A DNA stretch of 35,011 bases from Lysobacterales bacterium (GCA_022844135.1 JALHMG010000050.1:1-35011); one strand, 5' to 3'; positions 27,310-34,733 are shown, counted from the first letter of the stretch. The notes: generated by a model not told the origin, from the sequence alone. Program-made: numbers and translations.

Positions 27310-29625
27310 ATGACTCGCAAGAAACTGACGCTGGCTATTGGTCACTCGTTGCTGACGCTCGCCGTCGCCTCCAGCGCCGCCGTCGCGGAAACCGCCACGC
27401 GCGAGCCGCCGAAACAATTCGATGCGATCGCCGTGCAGGGCGAGATCGTGTATCGCGATCGCACCGAGTCCACCGCGCCGGTGCTGGCGTACGACCTTGA
27501 ATACTTTCAACGCTTCGAGCCGTTGACGGTGGGCGATATGTTGAAGCGCGTGCCGAGCGTGGCCTTCGTGTCGGACGTGCTGGAGTACGATGGCGCGCGA
27601 CTGCGCGGCCTCGATCCGGGTTACACGCAGGTGTTAATCAACGGCAAGAAAGTGCCGGGTGCGGGCGATGATCGTTCGTTCTTTGTCGATCGCATCCCTG
27701 CCGAGTTGGTGGAGCGCATTGAGATCGTGCGCAGTGCCAGCGCCAATCGCTCTGGCGATGCGGTGGCGGGCGCACTGAATATCGTTCTGCGCGGCGCTTA
27801 CGAGTTCGATGGCGCCTACCTTCGCGCCGGTGCGCTGCATTTCGATGACGGCGAATGGAAACCCACCTACGGCGGCATCGCCAGCGGCGAATTTGCGGGC
27901 GGTCGTTTGCTGGGCGGTTTCAATGTGCAGGGGCGCTACAACCCGAAGCTCAAGCGCAGCGATCGCTTCGAGGAACCGGGCGGGGACTTTGTCGATGCCG
28001 AAGATCAAACCGATACCCGCGATGGCACCGACTACTCGGCGAACGCCTCGTACTCGCGCGAGTTCGGCGATAGCGGCCTGTTCACGCTGACTGGCGTGTA
28101 TGTGCTGACCGATCGCACCGAGACCGAGAACTCGCTCGAATACAACGTGCCGATTGCCAATCCGCGAAATCTGTTGTCGATCAACGACCAGGTGGTGGAT
28201 ATCGATCAGACCAATTACGTGCTCGCTGCAGATCTGGAAACGGAAGCTTTTGGCGGCAAGAACACGCTGGAGTTGAGCTATTCGGCGTTCGACGATGAGC
28301 GCTTCGACACCGAAGAGGAAGTCGGATTCGACGACGACGATACGCCACCGTCGTTCGACGAGTTCGAGGGTGTGCGCGAGTTGACCCAAGGCGACGACCG
28401 CGAGGTTGCGCTGTCGCTGGCGCACGCGCGCCCCTTTGGCGAGGCGACGCTCGAGTTTGGCCTGGATGTTCAGCGCAAGGATCGCGACGTCGAGATCGCG
28501 ACCTCGGAAGTCGATACCGATGAGGAAGGCGAGCCGTTGCCGCCCTACGATGATTTCGACATCGCGCGCAGTCAGATCGATGAGCGTCGGCTCGATCCGT
28601 ACATCATGCTCAGCGGCGGCGGCGATGCCTTCGATTGGGAAGCGGGTCTGCGCTACGAGACCACAGACGTGGACGTGGGCTTCGACGACGAGCGCGCCGA
28701 CAACGACTACGACGTGCTGCTGCCGAGCGCGCATTTGAAGTGGAATCTGAGCGAACTCGACCGCGTTACGCTGTCGTTGGCGCGCACCGTGCGCCGTCCG
28801 AACTTCAACTTCATCCTGCCGCTGACGCTGGAGGAAGAGTACGGCGACAACGATTTCGTCGGCAACCCGCTGCTCGATCCGGAATTGGCGTGGGGCATCG
28901 ACATCGGCTACGAGCGTCGTTTGGGTCGCGACGGCGTGCTCGGCATCAATGTGTTCTATCGCGATGTCAGCGATCTCATCGAGATCGTCAACACCGGCGA
29001 GCCGAGCGCGACCGCACGCGACGACTACGAGGAAGAGGTCGAGGAGTTTCTCGACGAAAATCCCGGCGCCAATCCGAATACGCCGGGCTATCCCGTTTTC
29101 GATCCCGACAGCTTCGTGTACACCGCCGACAACGTCGGCGATGGCGAGGTGTACGGCGTCGAGATCGACTTGTCGACGCCGCTGACCAGCCTCGGGCTGC
29201 CGCACACAGGCGTGTTCGCCAATTACGCCTGGCTCGATAGCAATATCGAAGACTTCGCGGGCGAGCGCCGCTTTAACGACCAGGCGCGCTTCGTGTACAA
29301 CGTTGGCTTCATCCACGATTTGCCCGACAGCGGCTGGAGTTTCGGCGCGAGCTATCGCAAACAAGGCGATGCTTTTTCGCGCTTGCTCGCCGAAGAAGTG
29401 CGGACCGAATACGGCGCCGATTTGGAGGCCTTTATCGAGAAGCGCTTCGGCACGCAGTTCTCCGTACGCCTGACCGGTTCGAATCTGCTCGATGCGTCGA
29501 AGGACGAGTTCTTCAATAAGTTCGATACTGAAGCGGACCAGTTGGACCGCGATTTCGACGAGTTCGAGATCGAGACAGAGACCGCGGGCCCGGTGTATCA
29601 GCTGATCGCACGCTATGCGTTTTGA
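27310..29625 (+). CDS. TonB-dependent outer-membrane receptor, strongly acidic
   Basis: Outer-membrane active transporter of 771 residues. A signal peptide (1-26, cleavage near AVA) is followed by a TonB-box-like FDAIAVQG (37-44), a plug domain (about 50-170) containing LRGLDPGYTQVLINGKK and RIEIVRSASANRSGDAVAGALNIV, then a beta-barrel of strands ending in the aromatic C-terminus YQLIARYAF. The outer loops are very rich in Asp and Glu (for example FDDDDTPPSFDEFEG near 340), suggesting binding of cations or a positively charged ligand. It lies 10 bp before an alkaline-phosphatase-like gene, so the pair may take up a phosphorylated or metal-linked nutrient. The substrate is unknown. Confidence 0.93.
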   Translation: MTRKKLTLAIGHSLLTLAVASSAAVAETATREPPKQFDAIAVQGEIVYRDRTESTAPVLAYDLEYFQRFEPLTVGDMLKRVPSVAFVSDVLEYDGARLRGLDPGYTQVLINGKKVPGAGDDRSFFVDRIPAELVERIEIVRSASANRSGDAVAGALNIVLRGAYEFDGAYLRAGALHFDDGEWKPTYGGIASGEFAGGRLLGGFNVQGRYNPKLKRSDRFEEPGGDFVDAEDQTDTRDGTDYSANASYSREFGDSGLFTLTGVYVLTDRTETENSLEYNVPIANPRNLLSINDQVVDIDQTNYVLAADLETEAFGGKNTLELSYSAFDDERFDTEEEVGFDDDDTPPSFDEFEGVRELTQGDDREVALSLAHARPFGEATLEFGLDVQRKDRDVEIATSEVDTDEEGEPLPPYDDFDIARSQIDERRLDPYIMLSGGGDAFDWEAGLRYETTDVDVGFDDERADNDYDVLLPSAHLKWNLSELDRVTLSLARTVRRPNFNFILPLTLEEEYGDNDFVGNPLLDPELAWGIDIGYERRLGRDGVLGINVFYRDVSDLIEIVNTGEPSATARDDYEEEVEEFLDENPGANPNTPGYPVFDPDSFVYTADNVGDGEVYGVEIDLSTPLTSLGLPHTGVFANYAWLDSNIEDFAGERRFNDQARFVYNVGFIHDLPDSGWSFGASYRKQGDAFSRLLAEEVRTEYGADLEAFIEKRFGTQFSVRLTGSNLLDASKDEFFNKFDTEADQLDRDFDEFEIETETAGPVYQLIARYAF

Positions 29626-29635
29626 GGACAGATCG

Positions 29636-30928
29636 ATGACTAAATCGCTGATGGTGGCACTGGCGCTGCTGGCCTGCGGCGGCGTCTGCGCCGAATCGCC
29701 GCACAGCGCGATTTTTCTGCATCCCGATGGCATGGGCGCAAACACCTGGGCAGCGCTGCGGCTGAAGGAAGTGGGTCCCGACGGGCGCCTGAACTGGGAT
29801 CGACTGCCGCGGCTGGCGATTTACGTCGGCCCGATGCTCGACTCGGTGGCCGCATCCTCCAACGGCGGCGCAACCACACATGCATACGGCGTGCGTGCGG
29901 CGCTCGACGACTTCGGGATGGTCGGCGGCAAACGTCCGGTCGCGGCCTCCGGCAAAGCCGAGAGTGTGATGCACGCGGCGAAGTCGGCCGGCAAAGCGAT
30001 TGCGATCATCAACTCCTCCAGCATCACCGAGCCCGGCACGGCGGCCTTTCTGGCTTCGGTTGCCGATCGCGACAATGAAACCGAGATCGCCGCGCAAATA
30101 CTCGCGGCAAGGCCGGACGTGATTTTGGGCGGCGGCGAGATGTTCATGCTGCCCAAAGGGCAAAAAGGTCGCCATGGAAAAGGTGTACGCGAGGATGGTC
30201 GCAACCTGATCGCGGAGGCCGCCAAGGCCGGCTATCGCGTGGTGTACACGCGCGAAGAGCTGCGCGCTGCGCCCCTCGATGGCAAGCCGCTACTCGGCGT
30301 GTTTGCCGCCGAAGCCACGTTCAACGAGTACGACGAAGCGGGTCTCGCCAAGCGCAAACTCGCCGCCTACCAACCACATGCGCCGCGCTTCGATGAGATG
30401 CTGGCGGTCGCCCTCAGTCGCGTTCGCGATGCAAAAAACGGTTACCTGATCGTTGCCAATGAAGAGGGCACCGACAACTTGTCGGGCGAGAACAACGCGC
30501 CGGCGACGCTGGAAGCGGCCGCCGGCGCAGACCGCGCCATCGGTCTGGCCTTGGCGGAAGCCAACGCCAATTCCGCCCTGACGGTCATCGTCGCTTCCGA
30601 CTCCGACAATGGCGGCATGAACGCCACTGGCGACGATCTCGATGAGTTACCCCGGCCGCTCCCTAAGCGCATGGAGAACGGCTCGCCGCTCGATAGCGAC
30701 GATGGCAAACCGTTTCTGGCGGCGCCCGACGCACGCGGCGTGCGCCAGCCGTTCTATGTGAGCTGGGCCTCGGGCGACGATATGGGCGGTGGCACTGTGG
30801 CCCGTGGCATCGGCCCAGGCGCTCGCGTTATCGAAGGCACGATCGATTCCACAGTCATCTATCGCTCGCTGTATGAAGGGTTGTTTGCCGTAGAGCCAAA
30901 CGCCGAGCCATTGCCGCAGTCGCAGTGA
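29636..30928 (+). CDS. Divergent alkaline-phosphatase-family protein lacking usual His ligands
   Basis: Secreted protein of 430 residues with a signal peptide (1-19). The fold is recognisable by HPDGMGANTW (29-38, with the conserved Asp31), SSITEPGTAAFLAS and DVILGGGEMF. Yet the usual metal sites are altered. The EGGRIDHAGH-type motif is NEEGTDNLSG (275-284), so only Asp280 remains. The ADHETGG motif is SDSDNGG (321-327), with Ser in place of His. The C-terminal HTGEDVP-like His motif reads SGDDMGGG. The nucleophile motif is also unusual (LDSVAASSNGGATTHAYGV, 68-86). Either it uses other ligands, perhaps a different metal, or it is not a phosphatase. It is coupled to the receptor gene (10-bp gap, GAGG upstream). 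Confidence 0.85.
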   Translation: MTKSLMVALALLACGGVCAESPHSAIFLHPDGMGANTWAALRLKEVGPDGRLNWDRLPRLAIYVGPMLDSVAASSNGGATTHAYGVRAALDDFGMVGGKRPVAASGKAESVMHAAKSAGKAIAIINSSSITEPGTAAFLASVADRDNETEIAAQILAARPDVILGGGEMFMLPKGQKGRHGKGVREDGRNLIAEAAKAGYRVVYTREELRAAPLDGKPLLGVFAAEATFNEYDEAGLAKRKLAAYQPHAPRFDEMLAVALSRVRDAKNGYLIVANEEGTDNLSGENNAPATLEAAAGADRAIGLALAEANANSALTVIVASDSDNGGMNATGDDLDELPRPLPKRMENGSPLDSDDGKPFLAAPDARGVRQPFYVSWASGDDMGGGTVARGIGPGARVIEGTIDSTVIYRSLYEGLFAVEPNAEPLPQSQ

Positions 30929-30943
30929 TCGAGGGCCCGCACC

Positions 30944-30970
30944 GCACTGCGGCCTGCCGCGACGCAGTGC
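30944..30970. terminator. Hairpin between convergent genes
   Basis: GCACTGCG (30944-30951) and CGCAGTGC (30963-30970) form an 8-bp stem with an 11-nt loop. It fills the 57-bp gap between the convergent phosphatase-like gene and the beta-helix gene. There is no T-run, so termination is a guess from position. Confidence 0.4.
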
Positions 30971-30985
30971 AGCAGGCGCGGGTTG

Positions 30986-32533
30986 TCACTCGAAACCGTT
31001 GGCGAAAAGAGCATTGCTCGGCTGCACCTCGAAGGCACCGATATCGACCGCGCCGAATCGTGGCAGCCCGCGCTGATCGGTTGCGAGTGCGCCAACTGCG
31101 GTGCCGGCATCGATCGCTGGCGAGCCGGCCAGCAATGCGCGCGTTTCTGTTGGCCCGCCGTTGTTGCCGAGAGCGCCGAGCAGCGCGTCGACGAAGCTGG
31201 CGTCGGGCGTCACCGGCGCTTCCTGTTGTCCGAAGCTGCCGGGCCGAACTTGCGGCCACTGCAGATTGTTCGATCCACCTTGTACTGGATTCAACAACGC
31301 CCATGGGTTGAAGGCATTGCCGCCGGTGTTGTCGAAAAACACGCTGTTGCGCAGCGTAATCGGTCGGCCAGCCGAATTGGCGATGCCGCCGGCGAAACAC
31401 ACGCTGCACGGCGCCCGATTGCCGGCGATCGTCAGGTTCTGCAAGAGCAATGCGGCGGTGCCCTGCAAATTCATGGCGCCACCCAGGCCATTTCGCGCCG
31501 TGTTGCCTGAGAACGTGCTGTTGACGATCTCGCCACCAATCGCCACCGCGCCATGGTCGAACAGGGCCAACCCGCCAAAACCCACGGCAGTGTTGGAGCT
31601 GAACGTGGAGTCGCGAATCGACACAGGACCGCCCTGAATGTAGGCGCCGCCGGTGTGCTGATCGTTGCCTTCTTGCACGTTTCCGTGCAAGGTCGATTGC
31701 CAGATGCGCGTTGGGCTCTGCTGATCGTAGGCCGTGGTGAATAACCCGGCACCGAAGGCGTTGTTGCGATTGGCGATCAGGCGCGTACGGCACAAGCTCA
31801 GTTCACGCTCTGCGCCATCGATGGCGAGTGCGCCGCCGTTGCCGCCGTTACCGGGATTACCGCCATCGCCGGTGGCCAGATTGGCGTTGAACTCGCTGTC
31901 GTAAAAGCGGATCTGCTGCGTGCCCAAGCTGTAAAACCCGCCGCCGTTGGCGCCACGGTTATCCTCGAAGCGACAGCGTACGCACGAGAATGCGCGGTGG
32001 CCGACCAGATACACCGCACCGCCGCCGCCATCCTGCGCGACGTCGATGGCGCGATTGGCGATGAACTGCACATCGAAGACGAACAGTCCCACCGCACGCC
32101 ACGGCTCGCTGCCATGATCGTTGAGGATCGCGCCGCCGGAACGAGCGAACTGATCGCCGCTGGCGCTACGCGCATCGCCGTCGCGCAGCACCAGATTCAT
32201 CAGCACGATGTCGTAATTCTGGAGCTGCGGATTGCGGATCTCGATCACCCGGCGTATCGAGCCGCCCGACAAGGTCGCGCCGCCACCATCCAGCCGCACC
32301 GCGCGCGTGATCTGCAGGCTGGCGTCCAACGTCAGCGTTGCCGAGCCGATGTTGAGACGCACATCCCCGCCGGCATCGAGTGCCGCCTGCAACTGCGCGC
32401 GCGACACACTGCCGCTGCCGTTGCCCAGCACCACCGGGCTGGATAAGGTCGGCGCGGTCGGGGCATCGCAGTTGAAGTCCTGCGCGTTCAAGGTGGCGCT
32501 CAACAACATGCCGCCGATCAACATCGGTCGCAT
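30986..32533 (-). CDS. Secreted right-handed beta-helix protein with FANGFE tail
   Basis: Exported protein of 515 residues. A short signal peptide (1-18, cleavage near LNA) is followed by many parallel beta-helix turns (repeated GGA, NSTFSGNTA, DSEFNAN, DSTFSSNTA phrases, about 80-400). The region NNGGPTETRALLAGSPAIDAG and DQRGLPRFGAVDIGAFE is the pattern seen in polymorphic-outer-membrane-type adhesins. The final residues NALFANGFE match the tail of the lipoprotein at 14362-16092. The start has AGGA eight bases upstream. The protein probably acts at or beyond the outer membrane, as an adhesin or polysaccharide-active protein; there is no clear catalytic site. Confidence 0.88.
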   Translation of the reverse strand: MRPMLIGGMLLSATLNAQDFNCDAPTAPTLSSPVVLGNGSGSVSRAQLQAALDAGGDVRLNIGSATLTLDASLQITRAVRLDGGGATLSGGSIRRVIEIRNPQLQNYDIVLMNLVLRDGDARSASGDQFARSGGAILNDHGSEPWRAVGLFVFDVQFIANRAIDVAQDGGGGAVYLVGHRAFSCVRCRFEDNRGANGGGFYSLGTQQIRFYDSEFNANLATGDGGNPGNGGNGGALAIDGAERELSLCRTRLIANRNNAFGAGLFTTAYDQQSPTRIWQSTLHGNVQEGNDQHTGGAYIQGGPVSIRDSTFSSNTAVGFGGLALFDHGAVAIGGEIVNSTFSGNTARNGLGGAMNLQGTAALLLQNLTIAGNRAPCSVCFAGGIANSAGRPITLRNSVFFDNTGGNAFNPWALLNPVQGGSNNLQWPQVRPGSFGQQEAPVTPDASFVDALLGALGNNGGPTETRALLAGSPAIDAGTAVGALATDQRGLPRFGAVDIGAFEVQPSNALFANGFE

Positions 32534-32707
32534 CGCTCGGATCCTGATCCTGCGGAACGCCGGATTATGTTCTCAGATCGGCCTGCCCGGCGAAACGCCG
32601 GCCATCAAGAGACGCGCGCAAACGTCGCCCCACGCGAATTCGTGATCGTCGCCACAAATCGGCGCACCGCGCGATCGCGCTTCGGACACATAACGCAGCT
32701 CGTCAGC

Positions 32708-32714
32708 GTTGGGC
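32708..32714 (+). mobile_element. Integron-core-like heptamer GTTGGGC (left end of brnTA cassette)
   Basis: GTTGGGC fits the cassette recombination core GTTRRRY and is the exact reverse complement of GCCCAAC at 33369-33375, the inverse core of the attC-like site that follows brnA. In an excised circle the two would pair as the R'' and R' boxes. No complete attC or attI was recognised to the left of it. Confidence 0.5.
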
Positions 32715-32736
32715 CTTGAAAGCCACTTTCCGCAGC

Positions 32737-32777
32737 GTAGCTACAAATAGCTTGCGATTCGCTTTTTTTGTAGCTAC
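32737..32777 (+). promoter_or_regulatory. Twin GTAGCTAC operators over two brnT promoters
   Basis: GTAGCTACAAA (32737-32747) and TTTGTAGCTAC (32767-32777) form a perfect inverted repeat of 11 bp; each core GTAGCTAC is itself a palindrome. Candidate promoters: TTGAAA (32716-32721) with TAGCTA (32738-32743), spacer 16; and TTGCGA (32752-32757) with TACTCT (32775-32780), spacer 17. Each -10 overlaps one operator. Binding of a BrnA ribbon-helix-helix dimer or tetramer would block both promoters, which is typical autoregulation of toxin-antitoxin operons. Confidence 0.6.
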
Positions 32778-32785
32778 TCTGCTGC

Positions 32786-33058
32786 ATGGTTACTTGGGAC
32801 ACAGAAAAGCTCTCAGCCAACATCGTCAAGCATGGCTTGAGCTTTGAGGGTGCTGACGCGGTTTTTGACTATCCCGTGGTGTCCTGGGAAGACAGCCGAG
32901 AAGACTACGGCGAGTTGCGTATCAACTTGCTGGGTTGGCTCAATGGTCAAATGGTGCATGTGACCTACACAGAGCGCGGTGACGCCATGCACGTCATTTC
33001 ACTGCGCGAGGCGCAAACCCATGAAATCAAACGCTACATCAAAGCCATATCCAACTAG
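32786..33058 (+). CDS. brnT: BrnT-type ribonuclease toxin
   Basis: RelE-fold toxin of 90 residues that inhibits translation by cutting RNA. It shows WDTEKLSANIVKHGLSFEGADAVF (a WD.xK..NxxKHGxSFExA signature), then GELRINLLGWLNG, VHVTYTERG and MHVISLREAQTHE, the usual order of BrnT family motifs. There is no Shine-Dalgarno. The ATG is about six bases after the second promoter's -10 box, so a leaderless message is possible. The antitoxin brnA overlaps its end by 38 bp. It is the first gene of the putative integron cassette. Confidence 0.9.
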   Translation: MVTWDTEKLSANIVKHGLSFEGADAVFDYPVVSWEDSREDYGELRINLLGWLNGQMVHVTYTERGDAMHVISLREAQTHEIKRYIKAISN

Positions 33059-33353
33059 CGCGGCGGCTTGGCAGGCAGTTCTGGCCAAAGCGCCCAAAGG
33101 CAAGACCACGCTCAGCCGTGCAGACGAGGCCGCTATCGAGTCCCGCAGTGTCGTGGTGCGGAGCGGTGGCATGGCTGCGGTTCGCGCGGCCTTGGAAGCG
33201 CGCAAGCCTGGGCAGCGCGGCCCGCAAAAAGCACCAACCAAAAAACTTGTTTCTCTGCGCTTGTCACCCGAAGTCTTGACTTACTTCAGGAGCACAGGCG
33301 ACGGCTGGCAGTCGCGCATTGACGAGGCATTGCGCAAGATTGCAGGTGTTTGA
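33021..33353 (+). CDS. brnA: BrnA-type antitoxin
   Basis: Antitoxin of 110 residues. The N-terminal half is polar and probably binds the toxin. The C-terminal half has a ribbon-helix-helix-like segment KKLVSLRLSPEVLTYFRSTG followed by WQSRIDEALRKIAG, the family DNA-binding part. Order toxin then antitoxin, with overlap, is the standard for brnTA. The start at 33021 (MKSNATSK) was chosen because the upstream frame to 32979 encodes residues inside brnT with no family likeness. It should repress the operon through the GTAGCTAC sites. The stop codon is followed by an attC-like site 16 bp later. Confidence 0.88.
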   Translation: MKSNATSKPYPTSAAAWQAVLAKAPKGKTTLSRADEAAIESRSVVVRSGGMAAVRAALEARKPGQRGPQKAPTKKLVSLRLSPEVLTYFRSTGDGWQSRIDEALRKIAGV

Positions 33354-33368
33354 TTCCGGCAGCGTTTA

Positions 33369-33458
33369 GCCCAACATCATACTCAAGCGGACCGCCGGTC
33401 TAGTGGGTTGCTTCGACCAATCATGCTCAAGCGGCGGCCGCTTAGCTCAACGTAAGGT
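33369..33458 (+). mobile_element. attC-like integron recombination site after brnA
   Basis: The inverse core GCCCAAC (33369-33375) is followed by AAGCGG-A-CCGCC (33385-33396) and, after a variable loop, its complement GGCGGCCGCTT (33433-33443). One base, A33391, is left extrahelical, as in true attC hairpins recognised by integron integrases. CTCAAC precedes a degenerate core GTAAGGT (33452-33458, GTTRRRY with one mismatch). The length of 90 bp is in the usual attC range. GTTGGGC at 32708-32714 is the exact partner of the inverse core for the brnTA cassette. Confidence 0.6.
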
Positions 33459-33477
33459 CCGCGAAACCAACATCATC

Positions 33478-34353
33478 ATGCTTCCCAGCATTTTTCTAAG
33501 CCACAACCACGCCGACAAGCCCTTCGTCTGTCGCCTCGCCGCCGACCTGGACAATCAAGGTATTCCGTGCTGGCTTGATGAAGCGGAGATCAAGGTCGGG
33601 GAATCGCTCATCGATAAGATCCGCGCCGGAATCGACAGAGTCGACTTCGTCGCAGTCGTGCTCTCGCCCGACTCTGTTGCTTCCCCCTGGGTTCAGCGTG
33701 AAGTCGATGTCGCCATGAATCAGGAAATCATGGGTCGTCGCGTGAAGGTTTTGCCATTGATGTACCGAACCTGCGACCTACCTGGATTCCTTCTAGGTAA
33801 GCGCTACGCAAACTTCACAGACGAAAGCCGGTATCCAACTGCTTTCGAAGACCTTGTGAAGAGCGTTGGCGTAGTGTTCAACAGGAACGCCTTCGCCCCA
33901 CCGGCGAACGCCACGAATCTCGGTCAGGCTCTCGACAAGGCGTGGACTAAGGCACTACCGATGCTGATTCGTCCGTTTCATCGCCCGTTTCAGTACATGG
34001 GCATGACCATCCAGGACGCAGCTCGCGCCACTGGTGGAATACCAAACGATGTTGGAAACATCATCCTGGACACCGACGACTGTCACATGTGCCTGGAAGC
34101 CGAAGGCAACTTCATCAGCTACGTGGACATAGAACTCAAAAAGACCGCACCACATCGGCAAGATCAAGAGTTCGATTCTGAGGTGGTCCTGGGTGCCCTA
34201 AGCATCAATCCTTCGGAACTGGAATTGGTTCGCAAGAAGACCCACTTCCACACCTACTACGACCACAAGAAGCGCTTGAAAGTCAGCGTCTCCTGCCTCT
34301 ATGACGGCGCGCCTCTCTCCGTGGGCTTCAGCAGCAAGTACTACGGCATGTAG
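33478..34353 (+). CDS. TIR-domain protein, candidate NADase/defence effector
   Basis: Protein of 291 residues. The TIR domain (about 3-135) starts SIFLSHNHADKPFVCRLA, has CWLDEAEIKVGESL, VDFVAVVLSPDSVASPWVQRE with Glu75 at the position of the catalytic glutamate of NAD-cleaving TIR domains, and a VKVLPLMY strand. The C-terminal 150 residues (about 150-291) match nothing I know; they contain RPFHRPFQYMGMTIQDAA and a strand-rich, Lys/His-rich end. There is no signal peptide or membrane segment. It starts 25 bp after the attC-like core, with only AAGG about 20 bases upstream. A cytoplasmic abortive-infection role is plausible by analogy but unproven. A start at 33403 would lie inside the attC site. 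Confidence 0.85.
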   Translation: MLPSIFLSHNHADKPFVCRLAADLDNQGIPCWLDEAEIKVGESLIDKIRAGIDRVDFVAVVLSPDSVASPWVQREVDVAMNQEIMGRRVKVLPLMYRTCDLPGFLLGKRYANFTDESRYPTAFEDLVKSVGVVFNRNAFAPPANATNLGQALDKAWTKALPMLIRPFHRPFQYMGMTIQDAARATGGIPNDVGNIILDTDDCHMCLEAEGNFISYVDIELKKTAPHRQDQEFDSEVVLGALSINPSELELVRKKTHFHTYYDHKKRLKVSVSCLYDGAPLSVGFSSKYYGM

Positions 34354-34386
34354 GCAGATGCAAGCTCACCACTTGGCGCCACTCGG

Positions 34387-34439
34387 GCCTAACGAATAGG
34401 GATAGATCGCGCGAAGCCGCGATCTATCCCGGGTTGAAC
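34387..34439 (+). mobile_element. Hairpin flanked by integron-core-like heptamers
   Basis: GCCTAAC (34387-34393) fits RYYYAAC and GTTGAAC (34433-34439) fits GTTRRRY. Between them is a perfect 13-bp stem GGGATAGATCGCG (34399-34411) / CGCGATCTATCCC (34418-34430) with a 6-nt loop. It could be the attC of the TIR cassette: GCCTAAC would pair with the TIR cassette's left end GTAAGGT apart from one mismatch and one wobble. Unlike most attC sites it has no extrahelical base, and it is short (53 bp). A terminator is the other explanation, but no T-run follows. Confidence 0.4.
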
Positions 34440-34733
34440 AAGCCCGGTCTCGCAGGTTGGTGTCATCTTTATAGGGGAAAGATCCTCGCGCTTTGGCTGT
34501 TGTCTGGCGCGTTGCTGATTGGCTGTGGGCGCATCGATAAACGCTGGCCGAGTTTAGCCGCGCTCTGCGCTGAGCGGTGCTTTTGGGTGGCGGTTGAATC
34601 GGTGAAGTGAAGCGGTGCTCGATCTCCTTTGCTAGACGAGTGGCCGGCGCTGTGTTCGATGCTGTCGTGAAGCAGTGCGCCGGGGCTGCGAATCGGTAGG
34701 CTGGAGCGCCGATGACCGATCCGCCATGAGCGT
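34440..34733. other. Non-coding or decayed region before the IS91-like gene
   Basis: No convincing gene was seen. If the neighbouring transposase belongs to an IS91-like element, this is the 3' part of that element up to its oriIS end. GAACAAG at 34436-34442 holds both GAAC and CAAG, the complement of the GTTC and CTTG tetranucleotides next to which IS91 elements insert, so the element end may lie near 34442. Confidence 0.35.

Noticed and set aside
27634-29745. Long open frame (703 codons) opposite the TonB receptor gene
   Set aside because: It is a mirror of the acidic receptor codons (GAC/GAG give Val and Leu), without motifs or a start signal.
34482-34610. Short plus-strand frame reading ILALWLLSGALLIGCG, like a lipoprotein signal
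   Set aside because: It has no ATG, GTG or TTG in a sensible place before the hydrophobic stretch and stops after 42 codons. It may be a gene fragment, but the evidence is too weak.
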